A DNA stretch of 64,000 nt from SURF-21 sp964462595. Its GTDB lineage: Bacteria > Actinomycetota > Geothermincolia > Geothermincolales > RBG-13-55-18. Under the pieces are notes generated by a model, which saw only the letters and a list, made by a program, of their open reading frames with translations, was not told where the DNA came from and searched no databases. Below, one piece after another: positions 35,520 through 43,225 of this stretch (positions are counted from its first letter, which is position 1; every line of letters begins with the position of its first letter). The DNA lies in the NCBI GenBank assembly GCA_964462595.1, contig CAYWXM010000014.1:25009-89008 (forward strand), read 5' to 3'. The position numbers and the translations under genes are program-made.

Positions 35520-36302
35520 ATGAACGACGTGCAGGCAAAAGAGATCCAGTATACTCCCAGGGAACTCCTGGCTTGCGTGGCCGCCCGCCTGATCGAGGAC
35601 GGGGAGAGCGTCTTCGTCGGCACCGGGCTGCCGCTGGTGGGAGCCCTGCTGGCACATAAAATATACGCTCCCGGCATGATGGCCATCTACGAATGCGGCG
35701 CCGTGGACCCGGAGCCGCGCGTGCTCCCCTGGTCGGTCTCCGATTCGTGGACCTGCCACAAGGCCCCGGTCATGCTCTCCATGACCTCCGTCTTCGGCCA
35801 TACGCGGGCCGGCTTCGCCGACGTTGGGTTCCTGGGCGGGGCGCAGATCGACATGTTCGGCAATATCAACGCCACGGTCATCGGCGATTACGATGAGCCC
35901 AAGGTGCGCCTCACCGGCTCGGGAGGGGCCAACGATATCGCCTCTTTGTGCAGCAAGGTCATCTTCATGGGACTGCATCTGCCGGAGCGATTTCCCCGTC
36001 GCTGCGATTACGTGACCACGCCCGGCTTTCTCGACGGCCCGGGCGGGAGGGAAAGCGCCGGCCTGGTGGGTGGCGGCCCCTGGAGGGTGATCTCGCACCT
36101 GGGGCTCATGGGTTTCGACGAGGAGACATGCCGCATGAAACTGCTCTCCTACCACCCGGGGGTCACGCCGGAGGTCATACAGCAGTTCACGGGTTTCGAG
36201 CTGTTAGTCGCGGACGATGTAACCGAGACTCCCAGGCCTACGGAGGAAGAACTGCGGGTGCTGCGGGGGGAAGTCGATCCCTGCCAGCTGTTCGTCTTCT
36301 AG
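35520..36302 (+). CDS. CoA-transferase subunit B (glutaconate CoA-transferase type)
   Basis: 260 residues. RELLACVAARLIEDGESVFVGTGLPLVGALLAHKIYAPGMMAIYECGAVDP contains a Glu in the place where GctB has its catalytic glutamate. That favours a true CoA-transferase over IpdB-type proteins, which are reported to lack it. FADVGFLGGAQIDMFGNINATVIGDYDEPKVRLTGSGGANDIAS is the conserved glycine-rich core. GAGGAGCGGAT precedes the ATG. It pairs with the gene 12 bases upstream. The anti-sigma gene converges six bases after its stop. Confidence 0.84.
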   Translation: MNDVQAKEIQYTPRELLACVAARLIEDGESVFVGTGLPLVGALLAHKIYAPGMMAIYECGAVDPEPRVLPWSVSDSWTCHKAPVMLSMTSVFGHTRAGFADVGFLGGAQIDMFGNINATVIGDYDEPKVRLTGSGGANDIASLCSKVIFMGLHLPERFPRRCDYVTTPGFLDGPGGRESAGLVGGGPWRVISHLGLMGFDEETCRMKLLSYHPGVTPEVIQQFTGFELLVADDVTETPRPTEEELRVLRGEVDPCQLFVF

Positions 36303-36308
36303 GCGCCG

Positions 36309-37679
36309 CTATTCCGCGGACCACAACACCTCGCCGGAGGCGCAGTCCACGGCCCACAGGCGCTGGGGCGGGGCGAGGAAATCGCTCAGGTTGACGCCGT
36401 CCGCGGCCAGCGCCTTCCAGTCACCCTGCAGGAGCAGGAGTATCTGTTCGTAATTCAAACCGTTCAAGGCGGATATGATATCCAGTCTGGTCCCCTGGGC
36501 CGCGAGGCGGCGCAGGAAGGACTGAAAATCCTCTTCCACCGGCTCCGGCTCCACTTCCGGGTGCTCCCCTTCCCAGGATCCACCGCTTTCGCCGCTCACC
36601 GTTTCCGTCTCGTCAGCCACCGTGCCTTCCAGGGTGACATCGGGCTGGCTTTCAGGCTTTCCCGCCGGGACCAGGGGGACATCGGCGTTGCCTGAAGGCG
36701 CGAGCAAGGCGGCCAGCTCTTTGAGCACCGATTCGCTCACTTCCAGGCTTCCCTCTCCGCCCAGCGAGGCCAGCATCATGGCCGGGGGGAGTTCCCGGTC
36801 GGGAAAGAGCAGGTAGTCCTCGGGGCCGCTCGCCGATATCAACCAGGCCTCCCTCCCGTCTATTTTTGCCAGCTCGGCGTAACAGGGCAGGAGTGGATCG
36901 CCGTCCGCCTGCTCCAGCACGGACGTTACCGCACGCTCGAGCTCTTCGGCATCATGCCCCGCCTCCGCCGCCTGTAGCGCCAGGTCGCCTGTGAGTTGGG
37001 CCTGCGCATCTTCTATTGAGGACCGGTCTATGCTGCCGCTGGAGGCCGGGTACCAGTACGTGGAGTAGAAGTCCAGGCGTGTCCCCAGGTCATTGCGGAA
37101 ATCCGCGAGATCCGCAGTATCGTACTCGTTATCGGAGATCACCAGTTCGGGCCGGGCTAACGCCCCCGTTATCAAGGCGGTCCCTCCCGTTTCGCCCCTT
37201 ACGAAACCCTCTCCTGCGTTGGTAACTCCGCCCGAGGCCTCTTTGTAATCCACGGCCTCCAGCGGTGTTTCCTGCGTCCCCGGGGTGGGGCTCCTGCCGT
37301 TCCACACTACCAGGCTGACCCCGGCTACGGTGGCCAGGACGAGCAGGGACAGGGCCGCGGCGGCCACGTGGACGCGCCGGAAAACCGGTGCGGGGACTAT
37401 GGGCTGTGCCATCTCCTGGCGCAGCCTGCTTACGAGGCGGAAGCTCTCCTCCGGGGTGAGCACGATGGCGGGCAGCGATGACAGCTCGCTCACCAGCCCG
37501 CGCATGACGGCATAATGCCGCGAGCATTTATCGCAGGAGTCGATGTGTTCGCGCAGCGCCTTTGCCTCTTGCGCGTTCAGCTCGCCGTCTATATACGACC
37601 CTATCTGTTTGACCGCGTTCCTGCATCTCATCTTCATGCCCCGGGTTCTTCTCTCGAGATGGATCTCACGATACCGCAT
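36309..37679 (-). CDS. Zinc-finger anti-sigma factor with large extracytoplasmic region
   Basis: 456 residues. The N-terminal zf-HC2/ZAS motif is IGSYIDGELNAQEAKALREHIDSCDKCSRHY (H-x3-C-x2-C). One transmembrane helix follows at about residues 107-128 (VAAAALSLLVLATVAGVSLVVW). The rest, about 320 residues, should face outside and is acidic and low in similarity. Its gene follows the ECF sigma gene by 31 bases, the usual arrangement for a membrane anti-sigma holding its partner. The ATG at 37679 has AAGGAGAG before it; ATG 37637 is an alternative. The end (LWAVDCASGEVLWSAE) resembles a PQQ-like strand. Confidence 0.82.
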   Translation of the reverse strand: MRYREIHLERRTRGMKMRCRNAVKQIGSYIDGELNAQEAKALREHIDSCDKCSRHYAVMRGLVSELSSLPAIVLTPEESFRLVSRLRQEMAQPIVPAPVFRRVHVAAAALSLLVLATVAGVSLVVWNGRSPTPGTQETPLEAVDYKEASGGVTNAGEGFVRGETGGTALITGALARPELVISDNEYDTADLADFRNDLGTRLDFYSTYWYPASSGSIDRSSIEDAQAQLTGDLALQAAEAGHDAEELERAVTSVLEQADGDPLLPCYAELAKIDGREAWLISASGPEDYLLFPDRELPPAMMLASLGGEGSLEVSESVLKELAALLAPSGNADVPLVPAGKPESQPDVTLEGTVADETETVSGESGGSWEGEHPEVEPEPVEEDFQSFLRRLAAQGTRLDIISALNGLNYEQILLLLQGDWKALAADGVNLSDFLAPPQRLWAVDCASGEVLWSAE

Positions 37680-37710
37680 ACTCTCCTTCGCCTTTGATTA
37701 GATGGAGCCG

Positions 37711-38322
37711 TCAACCCATCTGTTCCCAGTATTCCTGCAATTCCTTTGCCAACCTGGTACGCGCCCGGTTGAGGCGCGATTTAACCGTTCCCAGCGATAT
37801 ATCCAGTATTTCGGCAACCTCTTTATAGTTGTAGCCGTTGAGGTCGTGAAGGTATATCACCTCCTTGAACTTGTAGGGGAGGCGGGCGACGCCGTCCCTT
37901 ACCGCCTTCTGGACCTCGGCCCTCTCCGCGCTCGTCTCCGGCGAGTCGAAGCCTTCATCCGCCAGGCGCTGCTCGATGTCCGGCAGGTCGTCCCCGGGGG
38001 ATTCGGAGATGGAGAGGTGGCGGCGTGACCTGCGCGCATAGTCATGGCAGGCGTTGAGCGAAACCCGGTAGAGCCAGGTGGAGAACTTGGCCTCGCCGCG
38101 GAACGACTCCAGCTTGCGGATGAGAAGCACAAGCACCTCCTGGCACACGTCGGCGGCGTCGCTGCGGTTGCCGAGGAGGCGGTAGGCCATGTTCATGATC
38201 ACCGGCTCGTAGCGGCTTACCAGCTCCTCGAAAGCGGCGCTGTCGCCGTCGAGGAAAAGGCGCACCAGTTCCTCGTCCCTGGGGCGTTCCTGCTCACCAC
38301 CGTTGTCGTCATATGTGGGCAT
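37711..38322 (-). CDS. ECF RNA polymerase sigma factor
   Basis: About 203 residues. Region 2: LVSRYEPVIMNMAYRLLGNRSDAADVCQEVLVLLIRKLESFRGEAKFSTWLYRVSLNACHDYAR. Region 4: VARLPYKFKEVIYLHDLNGYNYKEVAEILDISLGTVKSRLNRARTRLAKEL. The linker is acidic. AAGGA lies ahead of the ATG at 38322; the frame is open to 38367. Its regulator is probably the zinc-finger protein encoded immediately after. A TAGAAT box lies about 40 bases upstream, but the -35 is unclear. Confidence 0.92.
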   Translation of the reverse strand: MPTYDDNGGEQERPRDEELVRLFLDGDSAAFEELVSRYEPVIMNMAYRLLGNRSDAADVCQEVLVLLIRKLESFRGEAKFSTWLYRVSLNACHDYARRSRRHLSISESPGDDLPDIEQRLADEGFDSPETSAERAEVQKAVRDGVARLPYKFKEVIYLHDLNGYNYKEVAEILDISLGTVKSRLNRARTRLAKELQEYWEQMG

Positions 38323-38426
38323 GGGTATTTTCCTTGGCCGACGATAAATTACCTGTAATTCTAGCACAGCGATACCCCCCGAACCTTAATCTAACTTACG
38401 ACAGAATGCATCGCGTAAGCGACAGC

Positions 38427-38491
38427 GGCACCCGCAGGGTGACGCGGCGGTGCCTGTGCCAGTCCTGGCGAAGCCAGGCCTGGCCTGGCAC
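38427..38491. repeat. Two adjacent strong hairpins upstream of iorA
   Basis: GGCACC (38427-38432) pairs with GGTGCC (38449-38454). GTGCCAG (38456-38462) pairs with CTGGCAC (38485-38491), and inside it CCTGGC pairs with GCCAGG around a short GAA-containing loop. The pair lies between the divergent sigma gene and the iorA promoter. It could be a REP-like element or a structured site; no T-run follows. Confidence 0.6.
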
Positions 38492-38520
38492 GCGTACGTC
38501 TGCGCACTATCACACCGTGA

Positions 38521-38526
38521 TATAAT
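38521..38526 (+). promoter_or_regulatory. Probable iorAB -10 box
   Basis: TATAAT lies 27 bases before the iorA GTG, leaving space for the GAGGAGG ribosome site in a short leader. The -35 position (about 38498) is poor, so an activator or another sigma factor may be needed. Confidence 0.5.
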
Positions 38527-38552
38527 TCCAGCGTGAAAGAGGAGGTACAACC

Positions 38553-40355
38553 GTGAAGAGAGCCCTGCTCTCCGGCAACGAGGCGATCGCCCTGGGCGCG
38601 TGGTGCGCGGGTGTGCGCGTAGCCGCCGCTTATCCCGGCACCCCCTCCACGGAGATACTGGAGGAGCTGTCCACGTATAGCGAAGTCTATTGCGAGTGGT
38701 CGCCAAACGAAAAGGTCGCCATGGAGGTGGGTATCGGTTCCTGCCTGGGAGGAGCCAGGTCACTGGTGGCCATGAAGCACGTGGGACTCAACGTGGCCGC
38801 GGACCCCTGGATGACCCTGCCCTATATCGGGGTTAACGCCGGGCTGGTGCTGGTGGTGGCGGACGACCCCGGCATGCACTCGTCCCAGAACGAGCAGGAC
38901 AGCCGCTACTATGCCCGCATGGCCAAGGTGCCCATGCTGGAGCCCTCGGACAGCCAGGAATGCCTGGACATGATGGCGGCCGCACTGCAGATATCCGAGC
39001 GTTTCGATACCCCGGTGATGCTGCGCACGGAGACCAGGATAAGCCACTCACGCACCGTGGTCGAATACAGGGAGGAACGCCGGCGGGTGGACCTCCCTTA
39101 CGAGAAGGACGCCGTGAAGAGGGTGATGATCCCCGGGCACGCGCGCGTGCGCCACCCCCTGGTCATAGCGCGCCTCGAGGAACTGCAGAGGGAGGCGGAG
39201 GCCTTTCCCATGAGCGCCGTGGAGATGCGCTCCTCCCGCGTGGGCATCATCACCTCCGGGGTATGCTACCAGTACGCAAGGGAGGCCTTTCCGGAGGCCT
39301 CCATACTCAAGCTGGGCTTCGTCTACCCGCTACCGGAGAAGACGATACGCGATTTCGCCTCCCATTTTCACCGCGTCTACGTGGTGGAGGAACTGGAGCC
39401 TTTCCTGGAGGAAGGCGTCAAGGCCCTGGGCATAGACGTGGTGGGAAAAGCCCGCATACCCCGGGACGGGGAGCTGGATCCCACCCTGGTCGGGGAAAGC
39501 CTGGCCGAGCTGATCGAGATGGATACCGGGGTCAAGCACGGGGGGTGGACCCCGCCGCTGCCGCATGAATCCCTGCCCTCCGAGTCCGAGCTTCCCGGCC
39601 GCCCGCCGGTGATGTGCCCGGGATGCCCCCACCGCGGCCTCTTTTACGCGCTCAACCGCAACAAGGCCGTGGTCTCCAGCGACATCGGCTGCTATACCCT
39701 GAGCGTGCTGCCTCCCCTGGCGGGGATCGACTGCCAGGTTTGCATGGGGGCCAGCGTGGGCATGGCCCTGGGCATGGAGAGAGCTTTCGCCGGCAGCGAG
39801 GTCAACTCGCAGAAGGCGGGAAGGGTGGTCTGCGTCCTGGGGGATTCCACCTTCATCCACGGCGGGATAACCGGCCTCATAGACATGGTCTATAACAACA
39901 CCGTGTCCACCATAATCATCCTCGACAACCGCACCACCGCCATGACCGGGTTCCAGGACCATCCCGGGACGGGAAGGACGATCATGGGCGAGGAGACACA
40001 CGCCCTGGACCTGGTGGAGCTGTGCCGCGCCGTGGGCGTGGAGTCGGTCCGCGTCGTGGACCCCTGGGACCTGGAGGAGACGGAGGCTGCCATACGCGAG
40101 GAGATGGAGGCGCCGCATACCTCGGTGATCGTCTCGCGCCGCTCCTGCGTGTTGCGCGAGCCACGCAGCGGCATCATCTACCGCGTGCTCGAGGATGAAT
40201 GCACCGGCTGCAGGGTCTGCCTGCGCCTGGGCTGCCCGGCGCTGGTCATGCGCGGCGACAAGGCGGTGGTGCAGGAAGACATGTGCGTGGGTTGTTCCAT
40301 GTGCGCGCAGGTCTGCCGCAACGAGGCCCTGGTGGAGGTGAGGACCGGTGGCTGA
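38553..40355 (+). CDS. iorA: Indolepyruvate:ferredoxin oxidoreductase subunit alpha
   Basis: 600 residues. The N-terminal pyrimidine-binding half has LLSGNEAIALGAWCAGVRVAAAYPGTPSTEI and KHVGLNVAADPWMTLPYIGVNAGLVLVVADDPGMHSSQNEQDSR. The thiamine diphosphate half has VMCPGCPHRGLFYAL, GDSTFIHGGITGLIDMVYN and IILDNRTTAMTGFQ. A C-terminal ferredoxin domain has two cluster motifs (CTGCRVCLRLGCP, CVGCSMCAQVC); the first is slightly irregular in spacing. It oxidises indolepyruvate and other aryl pyruvates to acyl-CoA with reduction of ferredoxin, part of anaerobic aromatic amino acid use. The start is GTG with GAGGAGG upstream. iorB overlaps its end by eight bases. Confidence 0.93.
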   Translation: MKRALLSGNEAIALGAWCAGVRVAAAYPGTPSTEILEELSTYSEVYCEWSPNEKVAMEVGIGSCLGGARSLVAMKHVGLNVAADPWMTLPYIGVNAGLVLVVADDPGMHSSQNEQDSRYYARMAKVPMLEPSDSQECLDMMAAALQISERFDTPVMLRTETRISHSRTVVEYREERRRVDLPYEKDAVKRVMIPGHARVRHPLVIARLEELQREAEAFPMSAVEMRSSRVGIITSGVCYQYAREAFPEASILKLGFVYPLPEKTIRDFASHFHRVYVVEELEPFLEEGVKALGIDVVGKARIPRDGELDPTLVGESLAELIEMDTGVKHGGWTPPLPHESLPSESELPGRPPVMCPGCPHRGLFYALNRNKAVVSSDIGCYTLSVLPPLAGIDCQVCMGASVGMALGMERAFAGSEVNSQKAGRVVCVLGDSTFIHGGITGLIDMVYNNTVSTIIILDNRTTAMTGFQDHPGTGRTIMGEETHALDLVELCRAVGVESVRVVDPWDLEETEAAIREEMEAPHTSVIVSRRSCVLREPRSGIIYRVLEDECTGCRVCLRLGCPALVMRGDKAVVQEDMCVGCSMCAQVCRNEALVEVRTGG

Positions 40356-40929
40356 TGTGCTACTGGCCGGCGTCGGCGGGCAGGGAAACGTGCTCTCCGC
40401 CCGGGTGCTGGCTGAGGCCGCTCTTTCCATGGGCTACGATGTCAAGACCTCCGAAGTGCACGGCATGTCCCAGAGGGGAGGCAGCGTGGTCTGCATGGTG
40501 CGCTGGGGCGAGAAGGTGCATTCTCCCCTCATCGGGGTGGCCAAGGCCGATTATTTCCTGGCCTTTGAGCTGCTGGAGGGGCTGCGTTTTCTGCGTTACC
40601 TCGGCGGCGGGGGCACGGCCATCGTGAACGATTACCGCCTCGAGCCCCTGCCGGTGCTGCGCGGGGACTCCGTCTATCCGGAGGGGGCCATGGGGGTCAT
40701 ACGCTCGTATGCTGCCCGGACCATAGAGCTGGACGCGCGGGAGATAGCCGCGAGGGCCGGAAATCCCCGCACGGTCGGATCGTGCCTCCTGGGGACGCTA
40801 TCAGCATTCCTGGATTTTCCGCCGGATGTGTGGGAGGAATCGATACGAGGTTCCGTGCCCCCCAGGGCGGTCGAGGTCAATTTGAAGGCTTTCGCGTTGG
40901 GAAGAGACAGCATCCCAGGCTCGTCTTGA
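40348..40929 (+). CDS. iorB: Indolepyruvate:ferredoxin oxidoreductase subunit beta
   Basis: 193 residues, normal for the subunit. LLAGVGGQGNVLSARVLAEAALSMGYDVKTSEVHGMSQRGGSVVCMVRWG is the gamma-domain signature of 2-oxoacid:ferredoxin oxidoreductases. It completes the IorAB enzyme. The GTG start lies within the last codons of iorA, eight bases of overlap, with GGTGGAGGTGAGG before it, so the two are made together. Confidence 0.92.
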   Translation: MADVLLAGVGGQGNVLSARVLAEAALSMGYDVKTSEVHGMSQRGGSVVCMVRWGEKVHSPLIGVAKADYFLAFELLEGLRFLRYLGGGGTAIVNDYRLEPLPVLRGDSVYPEGAMGVIRSYAARTIELDAREIAARAGNPRTVGSCLLGTLSAFLDFPPDVWEESIRGSVPPRAVEVNLKAFALGRDSIPGSS

Positions 40930-40960
40930 TGCTGGCCGATCGGTAAGGGGGTGGAGGAGC

Positions 40961-41989
40961 ATGGCTGGAGGGGCTACCGGGAAAGACGGTGAATGCTACG
41001 AGGCGACAAGCCTGGAGAAATGCGACTGGTACAGCGCCAACACCTTCCATCACGAGCAGTTCAGCGACCTGGGGCGCCTGCTGGAGCATAAGAACCGGGC
41101 GGGAAAGAGCATCAGCGTATGCCTGCCCAGCATAAACGAGGCCGGCACCATCGGGACCATCCTGGAGATCACCCGGCGCGAGCTGATGGAGAAGGTGCCA
41201 TTGTTGGACCAGATCTGCGTGGTGGACGGCGGCAGCGAGGACGCCACCAGGGAAATAGCACGGGATGCGGGGGCCGAGGTTGTAGGGCAGGAGGAGATAC
41301 TGCCCGGTTTATACGAGCCCATGGGCAAAGGAGACGCCCTGTGGAGGAGCCTCCTCTACCTCAAGGGAGACATCGTTGTCTGGATAGACTCCGACATCCG
41401 CAATTTCCATCCCCGCTTCATTTACGGCATCATCGGCCCGCTTATCGCAAAGCCCGGTATCCGCTATGTCAAGGGATACTACCAGAGGCCTTTTAAGGCG
41501 GAAAACCGCATGCTCTCCACCGGGGGTGGCAGGGTAACCGAGCTGGTGGCGAGACCGCTCCTGAGCCTTTTCTTCCCGGAACTGGGAGCACTTATCCAGC
41601 CCCTGTCGGGGGAGTACGGCGGCGAGCGAGAATTGTTGGAGAAGATACCCTTTTTCTCCGGATACGGGGTGGAGATCGGCATGCTCATGGACATCTACAG
41701 CCGCTATGGTATGGACGCCATCGGGCAGGTGGACCTGGTGGACAGGGAGCATTTCAATCAGCCCGTGCCCGCATTGGGCAGGATGTCCTTCCAGATAATA
41801 CAGGCGGTGCTCATCCGGCTGCAGGAGCGGGGCAAGATAAAGCTGCTCGAGGATTACAGTACCGAGATGACGCAGATCGATTACAGGAACGGCGAATACC
41901 TGCTGGAGAAGAAGATGCTACAGGTGGAGGAGAGGCCCCCCATGGTGGATATAAAGGAATACCGCGAACTTTTCGGGAGAGGCGGATGA
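40961..41989 (+). CDS. gpgS: Glucosyl-3-phosphoglycerate synthase
   Basis: 342 residues, family GT81. The nucleotide-sugar binding part has ISVCLPSINEAGTIGTILEITRRELM and ICVVDGGSEDATREIARDAGAEVV. A DxD-like metal site is in IVVWIDSDIRNFHPRF. GYYQRPF, LSGEYGGERELLEKIPFFSGYGVEIGML and DREHFNQPVPALGRMSFQIIQAV are strongly conserved. It joins glucose from a nucleotide sugar to 3-phosphoglycerate, the first step of glucosylglycerate synthesis, an actinobacterial osmolyte and methylglucose lipopolysaccharide primer. GGGGGTGGAGGAGC lies before the ATG. The phosphatase gene overlaps its stop in ATGA form. Confidence 0.9.
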   Translation: MAGGATGKDGECYEATSLEKCDWYSANTFHHEQFSDLGRLLEHKNRAGKSISVCLPSINEAGTIGTILEITRRELMEKVPLLDQICVVDGGSEDATREIARDAGAEVVGQEEILPGLYEPMGKGDALWRSLLYLKGDIVVWIDSDIRNFHPRFIYGIIGPLIAKPGIRYVKGYYQRPFKAENRMLSTGGGRVTELVARPLLSLFFPELGALIQPLSGEYGGERELLEKIPFFSGYGVEIGMLMDIYSRYGMDAIGQVDLVDREHFNQPVPALGRMSFQIIQAVLIRLQERGKIKLLEDYSTEMTQIDYRNGEYLLEKKMLQVEERPPMVDIKEYRELFGRGG

Positions 41990-42915
41990 TGCCCTTACCC
42001 TTCGGCGGCCGCGACAACCTGGAGATAAAGCGGGCGGCCGAAAGGTTCGGCCCCGCCTCGCGCTGGCCGCGCATAAAAGAGAGCATGGGCGAGGTAAAGG
42101 TGGTCTATACCGACCTCGATGGCACCATGATGGGGCCCATGGGCAATTTCGTCCTCAACATCCGGCGCGAATACACGCTCCGTCCCGTCACCACACTAGT
42201 GGAAGCCCTCAAGCGCGGCGTCGACATAGTGCCCGTGTCGGGCCGCAGTGGGAGGCAGTTGCGCGAAACCGCGCGCGTGCTGGGCATGCGTAACTATATC
42301 GCCGAACTTGGGGTGGAAATAGTCTACAACCTGGGGGAAGAGGTGGTGGTGAACGCCGGCGAGCTTGGGGGAGGGTGCCCGGAGCTGCTGGAGACCATCC
42401 GCCGTTCCGGCGCGGAGGACTTCATCCTGGAGCGCTACAGCAGGCGCATTGAATACCATACGCCCTGGTCTGGTTTCCGCGACTGCACTCCCCTCTTCCG
42501 GGGGCTGGTGGACCTGGAGGAGGCAAACCGCCTCCTGGATGAAAGGTTTCCCGGCCTGGTTCTGGTGGATAACGGCGTCCTTCCCGTACTCAGCCCCACC
42601 CTCGAGGTGCGGGAGGTGCGCGCTTACCACCTCATGCCCAAGGGGGTGAGCAAGGAGAAGGCGACCGCCGAGGACATGCGACTGCGAGGGTTTAGCAGGT
42701 CGGAGGCCATCGCCATCGGCGACTCGGAGGCCGACCTGGCCTTCGCCGGGGAGGTCGGGGCCTTCTTCCTGGTAAGAAACGGTTTCTATTTCAATCCCCA
42801 CCTCGAATCGGCCACAGAAGGGCTGGAGAACGTCATAGTGACGGAGGGCTTTCTCAACGAGGGATGGGCGGAGGCCGTCGAGCTCGCCGTCCTCGGATAC
42901 GGCACCGGGCCATAG
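41986..42915 (+). CDS. Glucosyl/mannosyl-3-phosphoglycerate phosphatase-like HAD protein
   Basis: 309 residues. HAD motif I is VVYTDLDGTMMGP (Asp43 nucleophile, Asp45). Motif II is IVPVSGRSGRQLRE. Motif III has the lysine in LMPKGVSKEKA, and motif IV is AIAIGDSEADLAFAGEVG. A cap domain lies between II and III (type C2, as in Cof and MpgP proteins). Coupled translation with gpgS makes removal of phosphate from glucosyl-3-phosphoglycerate the most likely role, though the classical GpgP is of another family. ATG at 41986 or the adjacent ATG at 41989. Confidence 0.8.
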   Translation: MMPLPFGGRDNLEIKRAAERFGPASRWPRIKESMGEVKVVYTDLDGTMMGPMGNFVLNIRREYTLRPVTTLVEALKRGVDIVPVSGRSGRQLRETARVLGMRNYIAELGVEIVYNLGEEVVVNAGELGGGCPELLETIRRSGAEDFILERYSRRIEYHTPWSGFRDCTPLFRGLVDLEEANRLLDERFPGLVLVDNGVLPVLSPTLEVREVRAYHLMPKGVSKEKATAEDMRLRGFSRSEAIAIGDSEADLAFAGEVGAFFLVRNGFYFNPHLESATEGLENVIVTEGFLNEGWAEAVELAVLGYGTGP

Positions 42916-43225
42916 CCGGCTGCACGCCGCATATCCGCCGCGCCTGTTGATCCGCTAATCCCGGGCGCGGGCACCATCGCACCGGAGGCAGCACTGTCGC
43001 TTGCGCGATACAACCCGCCGTGACGAAAAACCGTTTACCCGAAAAAAGGCGCCGTTCGGGGCATGGCTTTAGTGAGAGCAGCAAAAAGACGATATCATAA
43101 GAGCTGGACGTGAATAAAAAATGCAGCTCGGCGATCGGGGGGTATCCTCGGCGGAGAATACCCTTTGGCTTATGCGATGATGCGGCGAGGCGGACCAGGG
43201 AAACGGAAGCGTTACGGCGAGGGGT
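42916..43225. other. Intergenic region before HD-GYP gene
   Basis: 310 bases without a gene. Two weak hairpins are visible: GAGCT with AGCTC near 43101-43130, and GGGTAT (43140-43145) with ATACCC (43158-43163). Neither has a T-run. I looked for a cyclic-di-GMP riboswitch because of the following gene and saw none. Confidence 0.5.

Noticed and set aside
34380..36155. 591-codon frame opposite the CoA-transferase genes
   Set aside because: The two plus-strand subunits have family motifs and ribosome sites; the antisense product is His/Gly/Val-rich low-quality sequence.
42916..43225. Cyclic-di-GMP riboswitch before the HD-GYP gene
   Set aside because: The conserved GEMM core sequences and the paired stems could not be found.
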